From contig CAVXNQ010000003.1 in the NCBI GenBank assembly GCA_963763205.1, forward strand, positions 1 to 64,000: 64,000 nt of DNA, in the 5' to 3' direction. The stretch's first letter is position 1. The number at the start of each line of letters is the position of its first letter. This document shows, one piece after another, positions 47,148-55,634 of this stretch. The notes below the pieces were generated by a model. It saw only the letters and a program-made list of their open reading frames with translations, was not told the DNA's origin and made no database searches. The translations under genes and the position numbers were made by a program. The stretch comes from DDH964 sp963763205 (GTDB lineage: Bacteria; Desulfobacterota; Desulfuromonadia; Desulfuromonadales; DDH964).

Positions 47148-47847
47148 TCAACCGCGCCGGAAATAGCGCCGTTCCGGTCGGCCGACCGCGCCGTAGAGCA
47201 GGTCGGCGGCCAGGTAGCCTTCGGCGATCAGGTATTCGAGGTAGCGGCGGGCGGTGGTGCGGCTGACGCCGATCTGCCTGCCGACCTCGTCGGCGCTCAG
47301 GTTGCGGACCTCGGGGCGGCGAAGACCTGGCGGACCTTCCCAGGGTCAGCGGATCGATCCCCTTGGGAAGGGTCCGGCCCGGCGCTTCCCCGGTTGGCTG
47401 CGCATGCAGCAGGCGGTCGATCTCCTGCTGGTCGAGGGGCACCGCCCTGCATCCGCTCGTGGTAGTCGCGGTACTTGGCGAGAGCTTCCTGGAAGCGGTG
47501 GAAATAGACCGGCTTGACCATGTAGTCGAAGGCTCCGCCCTGCAGCGCCTCCTGCAGGGTTCCCATCTCGCGGGCGGCGGTGATCAGGATGACGTCGATG
47601 CGCCTGTTCGCCGGCGCGCAGTTGCTCGCAGCAGGATCTCCAGCCCGCTGCCCTTCCGGGAAGAAGAGATCGAGCAGGATCAGCTGCGGGTGCGAGCAGC
47701 TCGGACCATCTTCTCAGGCATGCCTCCAGGGTGCCGGCGATGCCGCCGACCTCGAAGCCGGCGACCTTCTCGGTGAAGCGGCGGTGCATCTCGGCGATCT
47801 TCGGGTCGTCCTCGACGATCAGCACCGGATTGCAGCTGCCGATTCAT
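47148..47847 (-). CDS. CitB/DcuR-like response regulator, many frame breaks
   Basis: Pieces in different frames read 'VLIVEDDPKIAEMHRRFTEK', 'LQEALQGGAFDYMVKPVYFH' and a C-terminal helix-turn-helix 'LSADEVGRQIGVSRTTARRY'. This is the receiver plus C-terminal HTH of the CitB/DcuR group. I count about six one-base breaks between 47830 and 47330. The start (ATG 47847) overlaps the kinase stop (ATGA). It probably controls the adjoining dicarboxylate carrier. Confidence 0.75.
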
Positions 47848-49489
47848 GGTACTTTCTCCTTGCGGTGTTCGGGGATGAAGACGCTGAACAGCGCCCCGCC
47901 CAGTTCGCTGTCGGCCAGGGTGATCTGGCCGCCGAGGTCGGCTCAGCGCCTGGCTGACCAGGTGCAGCCCCATGCCCGCGGTCCGCCTGCTTCGGTGGAA
48001 ACCCCTTGTCGAAGAGTCTTCTCCGCCATCTCCGGGCCGATGCCCCGTCCCGAATCCTCGATCTCGAAGACCAGGTCGTTGCCGACGATCGGTCATCGAC
48101 AGCCTGACCTGCCGTTGGCCGCCCTGTCTGCAGGGCGGCATCGAAGGCGTTGTCGAGCAGGTTGCCGAGGATGGTGACCAGCTGTCTCGCGGCTGATCTC
48201 GGCCGGTACGTCGCGTCAGCTGGCTGTCGGGATCGATGACGAAGCTGATGCGCAGTTCCTGGGCATGGTTGAACTTGCCGAGGATGAACGCCGCCAGCAC
48301 CGGGACGGGGACCGCCTTGGCGAGAAAGTGCGATCAGCCCCTGGTAGCCGGCTGGTTTACGGCATGATCAGTTCGAGGGCCTCCTTGTCGTGCGCCGATC
48401 TGGATCAGCCCGGCGATGGTGTGCAGCTTGTTGGAATACTCGTGGGTCTGGGCGCGCAGCATCTCGGAATATTCCTGCACCTGTGAGAGCTTGCGCGTAG
48501 GATGTCGAGTTCGTCCTTGCGGCGGAAGCTGGCGACCGCGCCGCCGCCAGCCAGCGGCAGGAGCGTTGACGACCATCGTTCGCTCCAAAGACCTCCACCT
48601 CGCGGTCGAGGACCTGCACCCCCTCCGTCAGGGCGCTGGAGAGAGCGTCGCAGGGGCCAATCTCGGCCAGCCGGCGCCCGCGCAGCCCGGCGTCGGGAGC
48701 CTTCCCCAGGTAACGGCAGGCGGCCTGGTTGACCAGGGTCAAGCAGCCGGCGGCATCGACGGCCACCACGCCTTCGCGGATGGTGCCGATGATGGCGCTC
48801 CGTTCGCGGTAGAGGGCGGCGATCTCGTGAGGCTCCAGGCCGAAGATGGCCGCCTTGAGACCGCGGGCGATGACCATGGCGCCGATCACCCCGAACAGCA
48901 GCACGATCGCCACGTAGCCGTAGATCAGTTTCTGCTGCGACCAGACCGTTCCCTCAATGGCGCTCAGCAGCCGGCCGACGGCGACGAAGCCGATAATGGA
49001 GCCGTCGGCACCCCGTACCGGGACGATGCCGCGCAGCGAGGGTCCAAGGGTGCCGACGGCCTCGGAAACGTAGGATTTTCCCTGCTTCAGGGCCGGGTCC
49101 AGGTCGCCGCCGACAAAACGGAGGCCGATCTTCTCTGGATCGGGATGGGCCAGGCGGACCCCCCGGCGGTCGCCGACCACCACATAGGCGGCGCCGGTTG
49201 CCTTGCGGATCGCCTCGGCCCGGGCCTGGACCCGCGCGCTGTTTCGGGTGACGACCCCCTCGCGGATGTCCGGGTCGAGCGCCGCCGTCGCCGCGACCTC
49301 CAGTGCCCGCTGGCCGATCTGCTCCTTGAGGCTGCTGCGGCTGATGTCGGCGAAGAGCAGGCTGATCAGGCTGACCAGCAGGATCAGCAGGGAGGTGACC
49401 AGCAGGCTGAGCTTGAGCTGCAGGTTGCGCGGCAGCAGGCGGTCGATCTGTTCGAGCAGGTTGTCGAGTGGTGTCCCGTCCATGACCAT
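47844..49489 (-). CDS. CitA/DcuS-like membrane sensor histidine kinase, several frame breaks
   Basis: The N-terminal half is continuous: a first helix 'LSLLVTSLLILLVSLISLLF', a periplasmic sensor with 'RNSARVQARAEAIRKATGA', a second helix, then a PAS domain ('GVVAVDAAGCLTLVNQAA'). The kinase part is broken into frames after about 48570, where 'YSEMLRAQTHEYSNKLHTIA' holds the phospho-acceptor His of the DcuS/CitA type. The HATPase end reads 'GGQITLADSELGGALFSVFI'. It senses an extracytoplasmic carboxylate, most likely a C4-dicarboxylate given the neighbour. Confidence 0.82.
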
Positions 49490-49622
49490 CCCTGGATTGG
49501 GTGCGGCACATCGCCGGCCCCGCAGGGGAGGGCGACGTCGGCGCGACTATCATAACCGAAACCGCGGCAAGGCGGGCCGGGAAGATGCCGGCGCCGAAAA
49601 AAATTCCCGGCACGTCCTTGTC

Positions 49623-49692
49623 CCGTATACGACATGGGAAAAAATCCCACTTGCTTCAAAAGGAAACAGCCTGGGACATTCTGTCCGTATAC
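49623..49692 (+). promoter_or_regulatory. Two CCGTATAC upstream sites before hybL
   Basis: CCGTATAC occurs at 49623-49630 and 49685-49692, about 160 and 95 bp upstream of the sigma-54 promoter. Between them lie a TGGGA-AAAAA-TCCCA dyad (49635-49649) and a GGACA-TTC-TGTCC dyad. The distances suit enhancer sites for a sigma-54 activator. Confidence 0.5.
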
Positions 49693-49780
49693 ACTAGCCT
49701 CCCCTCCCGCCCCCTTCTTTCGCCATTAAGTTACCGCAATCAAAGGGCTTCCCGGCCCGGTCCGGCGCATTTCCGCGCCG

Positions 49781-49794
49781 GGCACGCTCCTTGC
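49781..49794 (+). promoter_or_regulatory. Sigma-54 promoter of the hyb operon
   Basis: GGCACG-CTCC-TTGC places GG at 49781-49782 and GC at 49793-49794 with exactly 10 bp between, matching the -24/-12 consensus. Expected transcription start is near 49806, about 90 bp before hybL. Confidence 0.8.
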
Positions 49795-49895
49795 CCCCGT
49801 GGGGCCGCCAGTGTCCGCCTGTGTCCGGCGTGGCCGCCGCGGTCTGGCGACCCTTTGCCGGAGCCTGAAAATACCCTTGTGAGGAGAGAGTTGGT

Positions 49896-51464
49896 ATGGC
49901 AGCAAAAATCGTGATCGATCCGGTATCGCGCATCGAAGGCCACCTCAAGATCGAGGCGGTGGTCGAAAACGGCGTGGTCAAAGAGGCGAAGAGCTCGGGG
50001 ATGATGTACCGGGGCTTCGAGAACATCCTGCTCGGGCGCGACCCCCGCGACGCCGCCCGCATCATGCAGCGCATCTGCGGCGTCTGCCCGACCTCCCACG
50101 GCCTGGCCGCCACCTTCGCCCTCGACGAGCTCTACGGCGTGGGCGGCAGCATCACCGACAACGGCCGCATCCTGCGCAACCTGATCCAGGGCGCCAACTT
50201 CGTCCAGTCGCACATCCTCCACTTCTACCAGCTCGCCGCCCTCGACTACGTCGACGTCACCGCGGTCGCCGACTACAGCGGCTCCGACCCGGAACTGAAG
50301 AAGGTCAGGGAATTCATCGCCCGCGGCCACCTCGGCCCCTTCGTCCCCCGCTACGAGGGGGACTACCGCCTGACCAAGGAGGAGAACCGCGCCGCGGTCG
50401 CCCACTACGTCCAGGCCCTCAATATGCGCCGCATGGCCCACGAGGCGGTCGCCGTCTTCGGCGGCAAGATGCCGCACAACATGTCGATCGTCGCCGGCGG
50501 CGTCACCTGTGCCCCGACCATCGACAAGATGGCGGCCTTCCTCTGGAAGATGGAGCGGCTCGCCGATTTCATCGACAACGTCTACCTCCCCGACGTCCTC
50601 ATGGTCGCGGGGCGCTACAGCGACTACTTCGGGGTCGGCGCCGGCTGCAGGCAGTTCCTCTCCTACGGGGTCTTCGACCTCGATACCGACCCCGACCTGA
50701 CCAAGCGCCAGCGCTACCTCCCCCAGGGGATCATTAAGGGGAGCGACCTCAAATTGCGCCGGCTCGACCCGGCCAGGATCACCGAGGAGGTGGAGAACAG
50801 CTGGTTCGCCGCCGACGGCCCGGTCCACCCTTATGACGGCAAGACCGTCGCCGACCGCGACAAGGCCGGCGCCTACAGCTGGGTCAAGTCGCCGCGCTAT
50901 GCCGGCGAGGTCTCGAGGTCGGCCCGCTGGCGCGGATGCTCGCCGCCTACGCGGCCGGCGACCGCCAGGTGCAGGCGCTGGTGGACGGGGTCCTCGGCCG
51001 GTTCAAGGCCTCGCCCGCGGCCCTCTTCTCGGTCCTCGGGCGCCACGCGGCGCGGGCCATCGAGGCCAAGCTCGTCGCCGACCAGCTCAAGACCTGGGTG
51101 CTGCAGCTCCAGCCCGGCGAGCCGACCTTCACCGATTTCAACCTCGACGTCACGGCCCGCGGCATGGGCCTGCACGAGGCGCCCCGGGGCGCCCTGGGGC
51201 ACTGGATCGTCGCCGAGGGGGGGAAGGTCGAAGAACTACCAGGCGATCGTCCCGACCACCTGGAACGCGGGCCCGATGGATGGCCAGGGGCAGCCCGGCC
51301 CGATCGAGCAGTCGCTGATCGGCACCCGGGTCAAGGACCAGCGCAACCCCTTCGAGCTGGTGCGCATCGTGCGCTCTTTTGATCCCTGCCTCTCCTGCGC
51401 GGTCCACGCCGTGACCCCGAAGGGGGAGGACCTCGGCCGCTTCGCTGTCGGGGTCGCGGCATGA
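49896..51464 (+). CDS. hybL: [NiFe] hydrogenase large subunit, Hyb type (group 1), two frame breaks
   Basis: The L1 motif 'RICGVCPTSHGLAA' and the L2 motif 'DPCLSCAVH' supply the four Cys of the [NiFe] site. The C-terminal peptide after the L2 His (AVTPKGEDLGRFAVGVAA) is what the maturation protease would remove. Frame breaks near 50912 and 51232 compensate each other, so both ends share a frame. It oxidises hydrogen at the outer face of the membrane with HybS. It is first in the operon, whereas large-subunit genes usually follow the small subunit. Confidence 0.95.
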   Translation: MAAKIVIDPVSRIEGHLKIEAVVENGVVKEAKSSGMMYRGFENILLGRDPRDAARIMQRICGVCPTSHGLAATFALDELYGVGGSITDNGRILRNLIQGANFVQSHILHFYQLAALDYVDVTAVADYSGSDPELKKVREFIARGHLGPFVPRYEGDYRLTKEENRAAVAHYVQALNMRRMAHEAVAVFGGKMPHNMSIVAGGVTCAPTIDKMAAFLWKMERLADFIDNVYLPDVLMVAGRYSDYFGVGAGCRQFLSYGVFDLDTDPDLTKRQRYLPQGIIKGSDLKLRRLDPARITEEVENSWFAADGPVHPYDGKTVADRDKAGAYSWVKSPRYAGEVSRSARWRGCSPPTRPATARCRRWWTGSSAGSRPRPRPSSRSSGATRRGPSRPSSSPTSSRPGCCSSSPASRPSPISTSTSRPAAWACTRRPGAPWGTGSSPRGGRSKNYQAIVPTTWNAGPMDGQGQPGPIEQSLIGTRVKDQRNPFELVRIVRSFDPCLSCAVHAVTPKGEDLGRFAVGVAA

Positions 51465-51948
51465 TCCAGGACCTGGCCCCTCCCGGCCGCGCGCCGATCC
51501 TGGTGATGGCGGTGGGCAACATCCTGCGCCAGGACGACGGCTTCGCCGACGCGGTCCTGCAGCGTCTGGAGGCGATGGAGCTTCCCGAAGACGTCGAGCT
51601 GTTCGACGCCGGCACCAGCGCCATCGACCTGATGGATATCTTCGGCGGCCGGGAAAAGCTGGTCGTCATCGACGCCGTGCGCGGCGGCCGGGCACCCGGC
51701 ACCCTCTACCGCTTCAGCCCGGAACAGGTCGAGGCCCAGGCCCTGCCGATGAACTCCCTGCACCAGGTCGGCCTGATCGAGACGTTGCGCCTCGGCGAAC
51801 TGGTCGACTGCAAGCCGAAAGAGACCGTGGTGATCGGCGTCCAGCCCAGGAGACCGGCCTCGGCATCGGCCTCACGCCCAAGGTGGCGGCGGCGGTCGAA
51901 GAGGCGGTGGCGCTGGTTCTGAAGGAGATCGACAACCCCAAAGGCTGA
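51461..51948 (+). CDS. hybD: Hydrogenase maturation protease HybD/HyaD type, one frame break
   Basis: About 162 residues. The protease signature is 'VMAVGNILRQDDGFADAVLQ', with the nickel-sensing Glu position replaced by a Gln/Asp context, then 'LFDAGTSAIDLMD' and 'SLHQVGLIETLRL'. It cleaves the large-subunit tail after nickel insertion. The start overlaps the hybL stop (ATGA). A frame break near 51852 precedes the C-terminal 'GLGIGLTPKVAAAVEEAV'. Confidence 0.9.
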
Positions 51949-51952
51949 CTTA

Positions 51953-52071
51953 CCGCAGAGGACGCAGAGGGCACAGAGAAAGGCAAAATCTAGATTCGGT
52001 AACCCCCAAAAAAATGCTTGAAGATTTTCTCTGTGATCTCTGCGGCCTCTAGTGAGCGCAGCGAACGGGCG
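51953..52071. repeat. Inverted-repeat element, copy 1 (before hybS)
   Basis: The arms around 51959-51982 and 52025-52048 match at 20 of 24 positions (AGG-CGCAGAG--CACAGAGAAA type). The outer end CTAGTGAGCGCAGCGAACGG is shared with the element at 55355. It lies in the 150-bp gap between hybD and hybS. Confidence 0.85.
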
Positions 52072-52101
52072 GTGAAAAAGATTTGAAAAGGTTTTTATCC
52101 C

Positions 52102-53226
52102 ATGACCAGGAGAGAGATCGACATGCCCATCACACGACGCAATTTCCTCAAATTCTCCGCCGGCGGCGCGGCCGCCCTCGGCATCAACCTCTTCGACAAC
52201 CCGCTGCTGAAGAAGGCCTTCGCCCAGGCGATCCAGGAGACGCCGGTGATCTGGCTGGCGGCAGGCGCCTGCAGCGGCTGCAGCGTCTCGCTCCTCAACG
52301 CCCTCTCGCCGCGCATCCAGGACGTGCTTTTAGGCCAGGTCCTGCCCGGCCACCACATCAGCCTCAACTTCCACCCGACGGTGATGGCGGCGGCCGGCGA
52401 GCTGGCGATGCAGGCGATGTACGACACCGAGGAGAAGCCCTTCATCCTCGTCGTCGAAGGGGCGATCACCACCGCCGACGGCGGGCGCTGCTGCGAGGTG
52501 GGGGAGAAGGACGGCCACGGCATCACCGCCATCGACCACGTCACCCGCCTGGGGAAAAAGGCCAAGGCGGTGATCGCCATCGGCAGCTGCGCCTCCTTCG
52601 GCGGGGTGCCCAAGGCCAACCTGAACCCGAGCGGCGCCAAGGGGGTGATGGAGGTCTTCAAGAGCCAAGGGATCGGCACCCCGACCATCAACCTGCCGGG
52701 CTGCGCCGCCCACCCCGACTGGTTCATCGCCACCGTCGCCGCGGTGCTGCTCGGCGGCCCGGAGTCGGTCAAGGTCGACCCGCACGGCCGGCCGCTGATG
52801 TTCTACCGCAAGCTGATCCACGACAACTGCCCGCTGCGCGGCCAGTTCGACGCCGGCAGGTTCGCGCAGAAGTTCGGCGACGCGGGGTGCCTCTACAAGC
52901 TCGGCTGCAAGGGGCCGCTGGCTCACGCCGACTGCCCGGAGAAGCGCTTCAACGCGGGGACCAACTGGTGCATCGAGAACGGCCACCCCTGCAACGGCTG
53001 CGTCGAGCCGGCCTATCCCTTCGAGGGGTCGCTGTGGACGCCGGTGCAGATCGCCGGGGTCACCCCGCCGGCCCTCTACCCGCCGGTCTTCACCGACCAC
53101 AAGCAGGCCGTCGACCTGACTCCGGGCTACACCGCCATCGCCGGGGCGGCCGCGGCCGTGGTCGGCATGAAGGTGCTGGGGAAGAAGGCGAATGGCGACG
53201 CCTCGGACCGCGACGGGAAGGAGTAG
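52102..53226 (+). CDS. hybS: [NiFe] hydrogenase small subunit, Hyb type
   Basis: A 374-residue protein. A Tat signal 'TRRNFLKFSAGGAAALG' directs the folded dimer across the membrane. Cluster ligands begin with 'GACSGCSVSLLN' for the proximal [4Fe-4S] and continue with 'DNCPLRGQFDAG' and 'LGCKGPLAHADCPEKRF' and 'CIENGHPCNGC'. The C-terminus has a hydrophobic stretch ('YTAIAGAAAAVVG') that may anchor it. It passes electrons from HybL to HybA. The second ATG (52123) is a possible start. Intact. Confidence 0.95.
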   Translation: MTRREIDMPITRRNFLKFSAGGAAALGINLFDNPLLKKAFAQAIQETPVIWLAAGACSGCSVSLLNALSPRIQDVLLGQVLPGHHISLNFHPTVMAAAGELAMQAMYDTEEKPFILVVEGAITTADGGRCCEVGEKDGHGITAIDHVTRLGKKAKAVIAIGSCASFGGVPKANLNPSGAKGVMEVFKSQGIGTPTINLPGCAAHPDWFIATVAAVLLGGPESVKVDPHGRPLMFYRKLIHDNCPLRGQFDAGRFAQKFGDAGCLYKLGCKGPLAHADCPEKRFNAGTNWCIENGHPCNGCVEPAYPFEGSLWTPVQIAGVTPPALYPPVFTDHKQAVDLTPGYTAIAGAAAAVVGMKVLGKKANGDASDRDGKE

Positions 53227-53229
53227 GCG

Positions 53230-54153
53230 ATGGACATCAACCGCAGGAAATTTCTCAAGCTCGGCGCCGTCGCCGGTACCGCGGCGGTCTGCGCCGTGGC
53301 GAAGCCCGCCGCCGCCCGGGAGCTGCCGGATATCGACCCCGACTGGTACGGGATGCTCAACGACTCGACCCGCTGCATCGGCTGCAAGTCGTGCATGGTC
53401 GCCTGCAAAAAGGAGAACAAGCTGCCTCCCGAATCGACCCTCGGCGACGCCGAAGGTTTCGGCGCCCCCCTCTACGATTCGCCGCGGGAGCTCTCCGAGA
53501 AGACCTACACCCTGATCCAGCTCGCCAGGGACGAGAAGAGCGGGACGGAGAGCTTCGTCAAGCGCCAGTGCATGCACTGCGCCGACCCGGCCTGCGGCTC
53601 GGCCTGCATCGTCGGCGCCCTGAAGAAGCAGAAGAACGGCGCCGTCACCTACGATGCCGGGATGTGCATGGGCTGCCGCTACTGCATGGTCGCCTGCCCC
53701 TTCGGCGTCCCCCAGTTCGAGTGGCACAACGCCCTCCCCTCGATCCGCAAGTGCACCCTGTGCAGCAAGACCCGCCTGGAGAAGGGACAGCCGACCGCCT
53801 GCGCCAGCACCTGCCCGGCCGGGGCGATCACTTTCGGCAAGCGCAGCGACCTGCTCAAGATCGCCCGGGAGCGCATCGCGGCCGAGCCGCAGCGCTACCT
53901 CGACCAGATCTACGGCGAAAACGAGGTCGGCGGCACCTGCGTCCTCTATCTGAGCAAGAAAGACGTCGCCTTCGCCGGAATCGGCCTGCCCCCCTTCGCC
54001 TACCAGCCGGTCTCGTCCCTGACCGAGAGCATCCAACACCGCATCTTCCAGTACTTCATCCCGCCGATCGCCGTCTACGGGGTGCTGGGCGGCATCATGT
54101 ACTACAACCAGAGCCGCAAGAAGCAGGCGGAGCAAGGAGGCGACGATGAGTAG
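53230..54153 (+). CDS. hybA: Hydrogenase iron-sulfur subunit HybA
   Basis: A 307-residue protein. The Tat-like N-terminus is 'MDINRRKFLKLGAVAGTAAV'. Four ferredoxin-type clusters are implied by 'CIGCKSCMVAC', 'CMHCADPACGSAC', 'CMGCRYCMVACPFG' and 'CTLCSKTRLEKGQPTACAST'. A C-terminal helix ('YFIPPIAVYGVLGGIMYY') anchors it in the membrane. It relays electrons from HybS to HybB. It starts 3 bp after hybS and overlaps hybB by 8 bp. Confidence 0.95.
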   Translation: MDINRRKFLKLGAVAGTAAVCAVAKPAAARELPDIDPDWYGMLNDSTRCIGCKSCMVACKKENKLPPESTLGDAEGFGAPLYDSPRELSEKTYTLIQLARDEKSGTESFVKRQCMHCADPACGSACIVGALKKQKNGAVTYDAGMCMGCRYCMVACPFGVPQFEWHNALPSIRKCTLCSKTRLEKGQPTACASTCPAGAITFGKRSDLLKIARERIAAEPQRYLDQIYGENEVGGTCVLYLSKKDVAFAGIGLPPFAYQPVSSLTESIQHRIFQYFIPPIAVYGVLGGIMYYNQSRKKQAEQGGDDE

Positions 54154-55333
54154 CAAAGCGCTGCCGCTGCGGCAGAAGTTCTTCACCGGCAACGTCGCGA
54201 TCCTGCTCGGCTTCATGGGCTTCGGCGTCGTCTTCGCCTACTTCCGCTTCTTCCACGGCTTCGGCTCGGTGACCAACCTGAGCAAGGCCTACCCCTTCGG
54301 GCTCTGGATCGCCTTCGACGTCGCCTGCGGCGTCGCCCTGGCCGCCGGCGGCTTCACCACCGCCGCCATCGTCGAGATCTTCGGCCGCCACAGGTACCAA
54401 GCCCTGGTGCGGCCGGCGATTCTCACCGCCTTCATCGGCTACTTCCTGGTCGGGTTCGCGGTCTTCTTCGATCTCGGCAAGTACTACAACATCTGGCACG
54501 CGCTGATCTACTGGAACGGCACCTCGGTCCTCTTCGAGGTCGCCTGGTGCGTCATGCTCTACCTGACCGTCCTCGGCATCGAGAACCTCCCCAACGTCGT
54601 CGAGCAGTTCAAAGACCGGGTCGACCTCCCCGGCGCCCTGGCCCGGCTCAACCGCCCGGCCAACTGGCTGCTGCACCGCATCGACTGGTGCTGCGGCAAA
54701 ACCATGGCCTTCTTCGTCATCGCCGGGGTGGTCCTCTCCTTCGGCCACCAGAGCTCGCTGGGGACGATGATGCTGGTCGCCCCCTACAAACTGAGTCCGC
54801 TCTGGTACACGCCCCTCTCGCCGCTCCTCTTTCTCACCTCGGCGGTCAGCGTCGGCATCCCGATGGTGATCTTCGAGGGGACCCTGGCCGCCAAATTCTT
54901 CGGCCGCAAGCCGGAGACGGAGCTCCTTTCCGGCATCGCCGGCTACGTCCCCATGTTCCTCGGCACCTACCTCTTGATCCGCATCGGTGATCTCGCCTAC
55001 CGCGGCGTCCTGGCCCAGGCCTTTGACGGCAGCGTGCAGGGAAACGCCTTCCTGGTCGAGTTCGCCCTCTTCGCCGTCCCCTACTTCCTGCTCAAGCGCG
55101 ACAAGGTGCGCAGCCATCCGGCGGGCCTCTTCTGCTGCGCCCTGTCGGTGATCCTGGCGGTGGTATTGAACCGCTGCAACGTTTTCCTCATCGGCATGGA
55201 CATGGGGCGCGGCTGGTCCTATTTCCCCGCCGTGGGGGAGTGGGCGGTGACCTTCGCCTTCCTCGCCTTCGGGGTGCTCCTCTACAAGATCGGCGTCAAC
55301 TACCTGCCGATTTTGGAGGCGGAGCACGATTAA
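54146..55333 (+). CDS. hybB: Hydrogenase integral membrane subunit HybB (NrfD-like)
   Basis: A 395-residue protein with about 10 helices of the NrfD/HybB family, e.g. 'FGLWIAFDVACGVALAAGGF' and 'FFDLGKYYNIWHALIYWNG'. It has no haem-binding signature and hands electrons to menaquinone. In E. coli Hyb this step can run in reverse using proton motive force. It is the last gene of the hybSAB cluster, followed by a second copy of the inverted-repeat element. Confidence 0.95.
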   Translation: MSSKALPLRQKFFTGNVAILLGFMGFGVVFAYFRFFHGFGSVTNLSKAYPFGLWIAFDVACGVALAAGGFTTAAIVEIFGRHRYQALVRPAILTAFIGYFLVGFAVFFDLGKYYNIWHALIYWNGTSVLFEVAWCVMLYLTVLGIENLPNVVEQFKDRVDLPGALARLNRPANWLLHRIDWCCGKTMAFFVIAGVVLSFGHQSSLGTMMLVAPYKLSPLWYTPLSPLLFLTSAVSVGIPMVIFEGTLAAKFFGRKPETELLSGIAGYVPMFLGTYLLIRIGDLAYRGVLAQAFDGSVQGNAFLVEFALFAVPYFLLKRDKVRSHPAGLFCCALSVILAVVLNRCNVFLIGMDMGRGWSYFPAVGEWAVTFAFLAFGVLLYKIGVNYLPILEAEHD

Positions 55334-55354
55334 CGGCTTAAAAAATGCGTTTCT

Positions 55355-55463
55355 CGCCCGTTCGCTTCGCTCTCTAGAGTTCGCAGGGAACGCAGAGAAA
55401 AACCTGGATTGAATGCTTTTCTCTGTGCCCTCTGCGTTCTCTAGCGACTGCAAGGAGCGGGCG
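55355..55463. repeat. Inverted-repeat element, copy 2 (after hybB)
   Basis: Arms at about 55373-55402 and 55417-55446 pair at 23 of 30 positions, and the pairing extends outward to CGCCCGTTCGCTTCGCTC and its partner. It belongs to the same family as the element at 51953, so the pair brackets hybS-hybA-hybB. Confidence 0.85.
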
Positions 55464-55510
55464 CGAGATGTCTTGGATTTGGGTTTTGCGATTCGAGATT
55501 TACCTGAATG

Positions 55511-55582
55511 CGCCCGCCGGATTTTCCCGGCGGGCGTCCCACCTTGCGCCGCTTGACGCGGCAAGCGCCTCTCCCGTAGACT
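55511..55582 (+). promoter_or_regulatory. Hairpin and promoter before the second hydrogenase operon
   Basis: CGCCCGCCGG (55511-55520) and CCGGCGGGCG (55527-55536) form a perfect 10-bp hairpin without a T-run. TTGACG (55553-55558) and TAGACT (55577-55582) with an 18-bp spacer form a sigma-70-like promoter about 50 bp before the ATG. Confidence 0.55.
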
Positions 55583-55634
55583 GAGGAGAATTTTCCTGAG
55601 CCCCTGGTCCTTTCAATTCAAGGGAAACCTGCCG

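Noticed and set aside
49609..49622. Second sigma-54-like promoter (GGCACG-TCCT-TGTC)
   Set aside because: The -24 half fits but the -12 GC is replaced by TC at the required spacing, so it is unlikely to be used.
55532..55547. Sigma-54-like GGCG...TTGC before hydBG
   Set aside because: GG and GC are separated by 11 bp instead of 10, and a sigma-70-like promoter lies just downstream.
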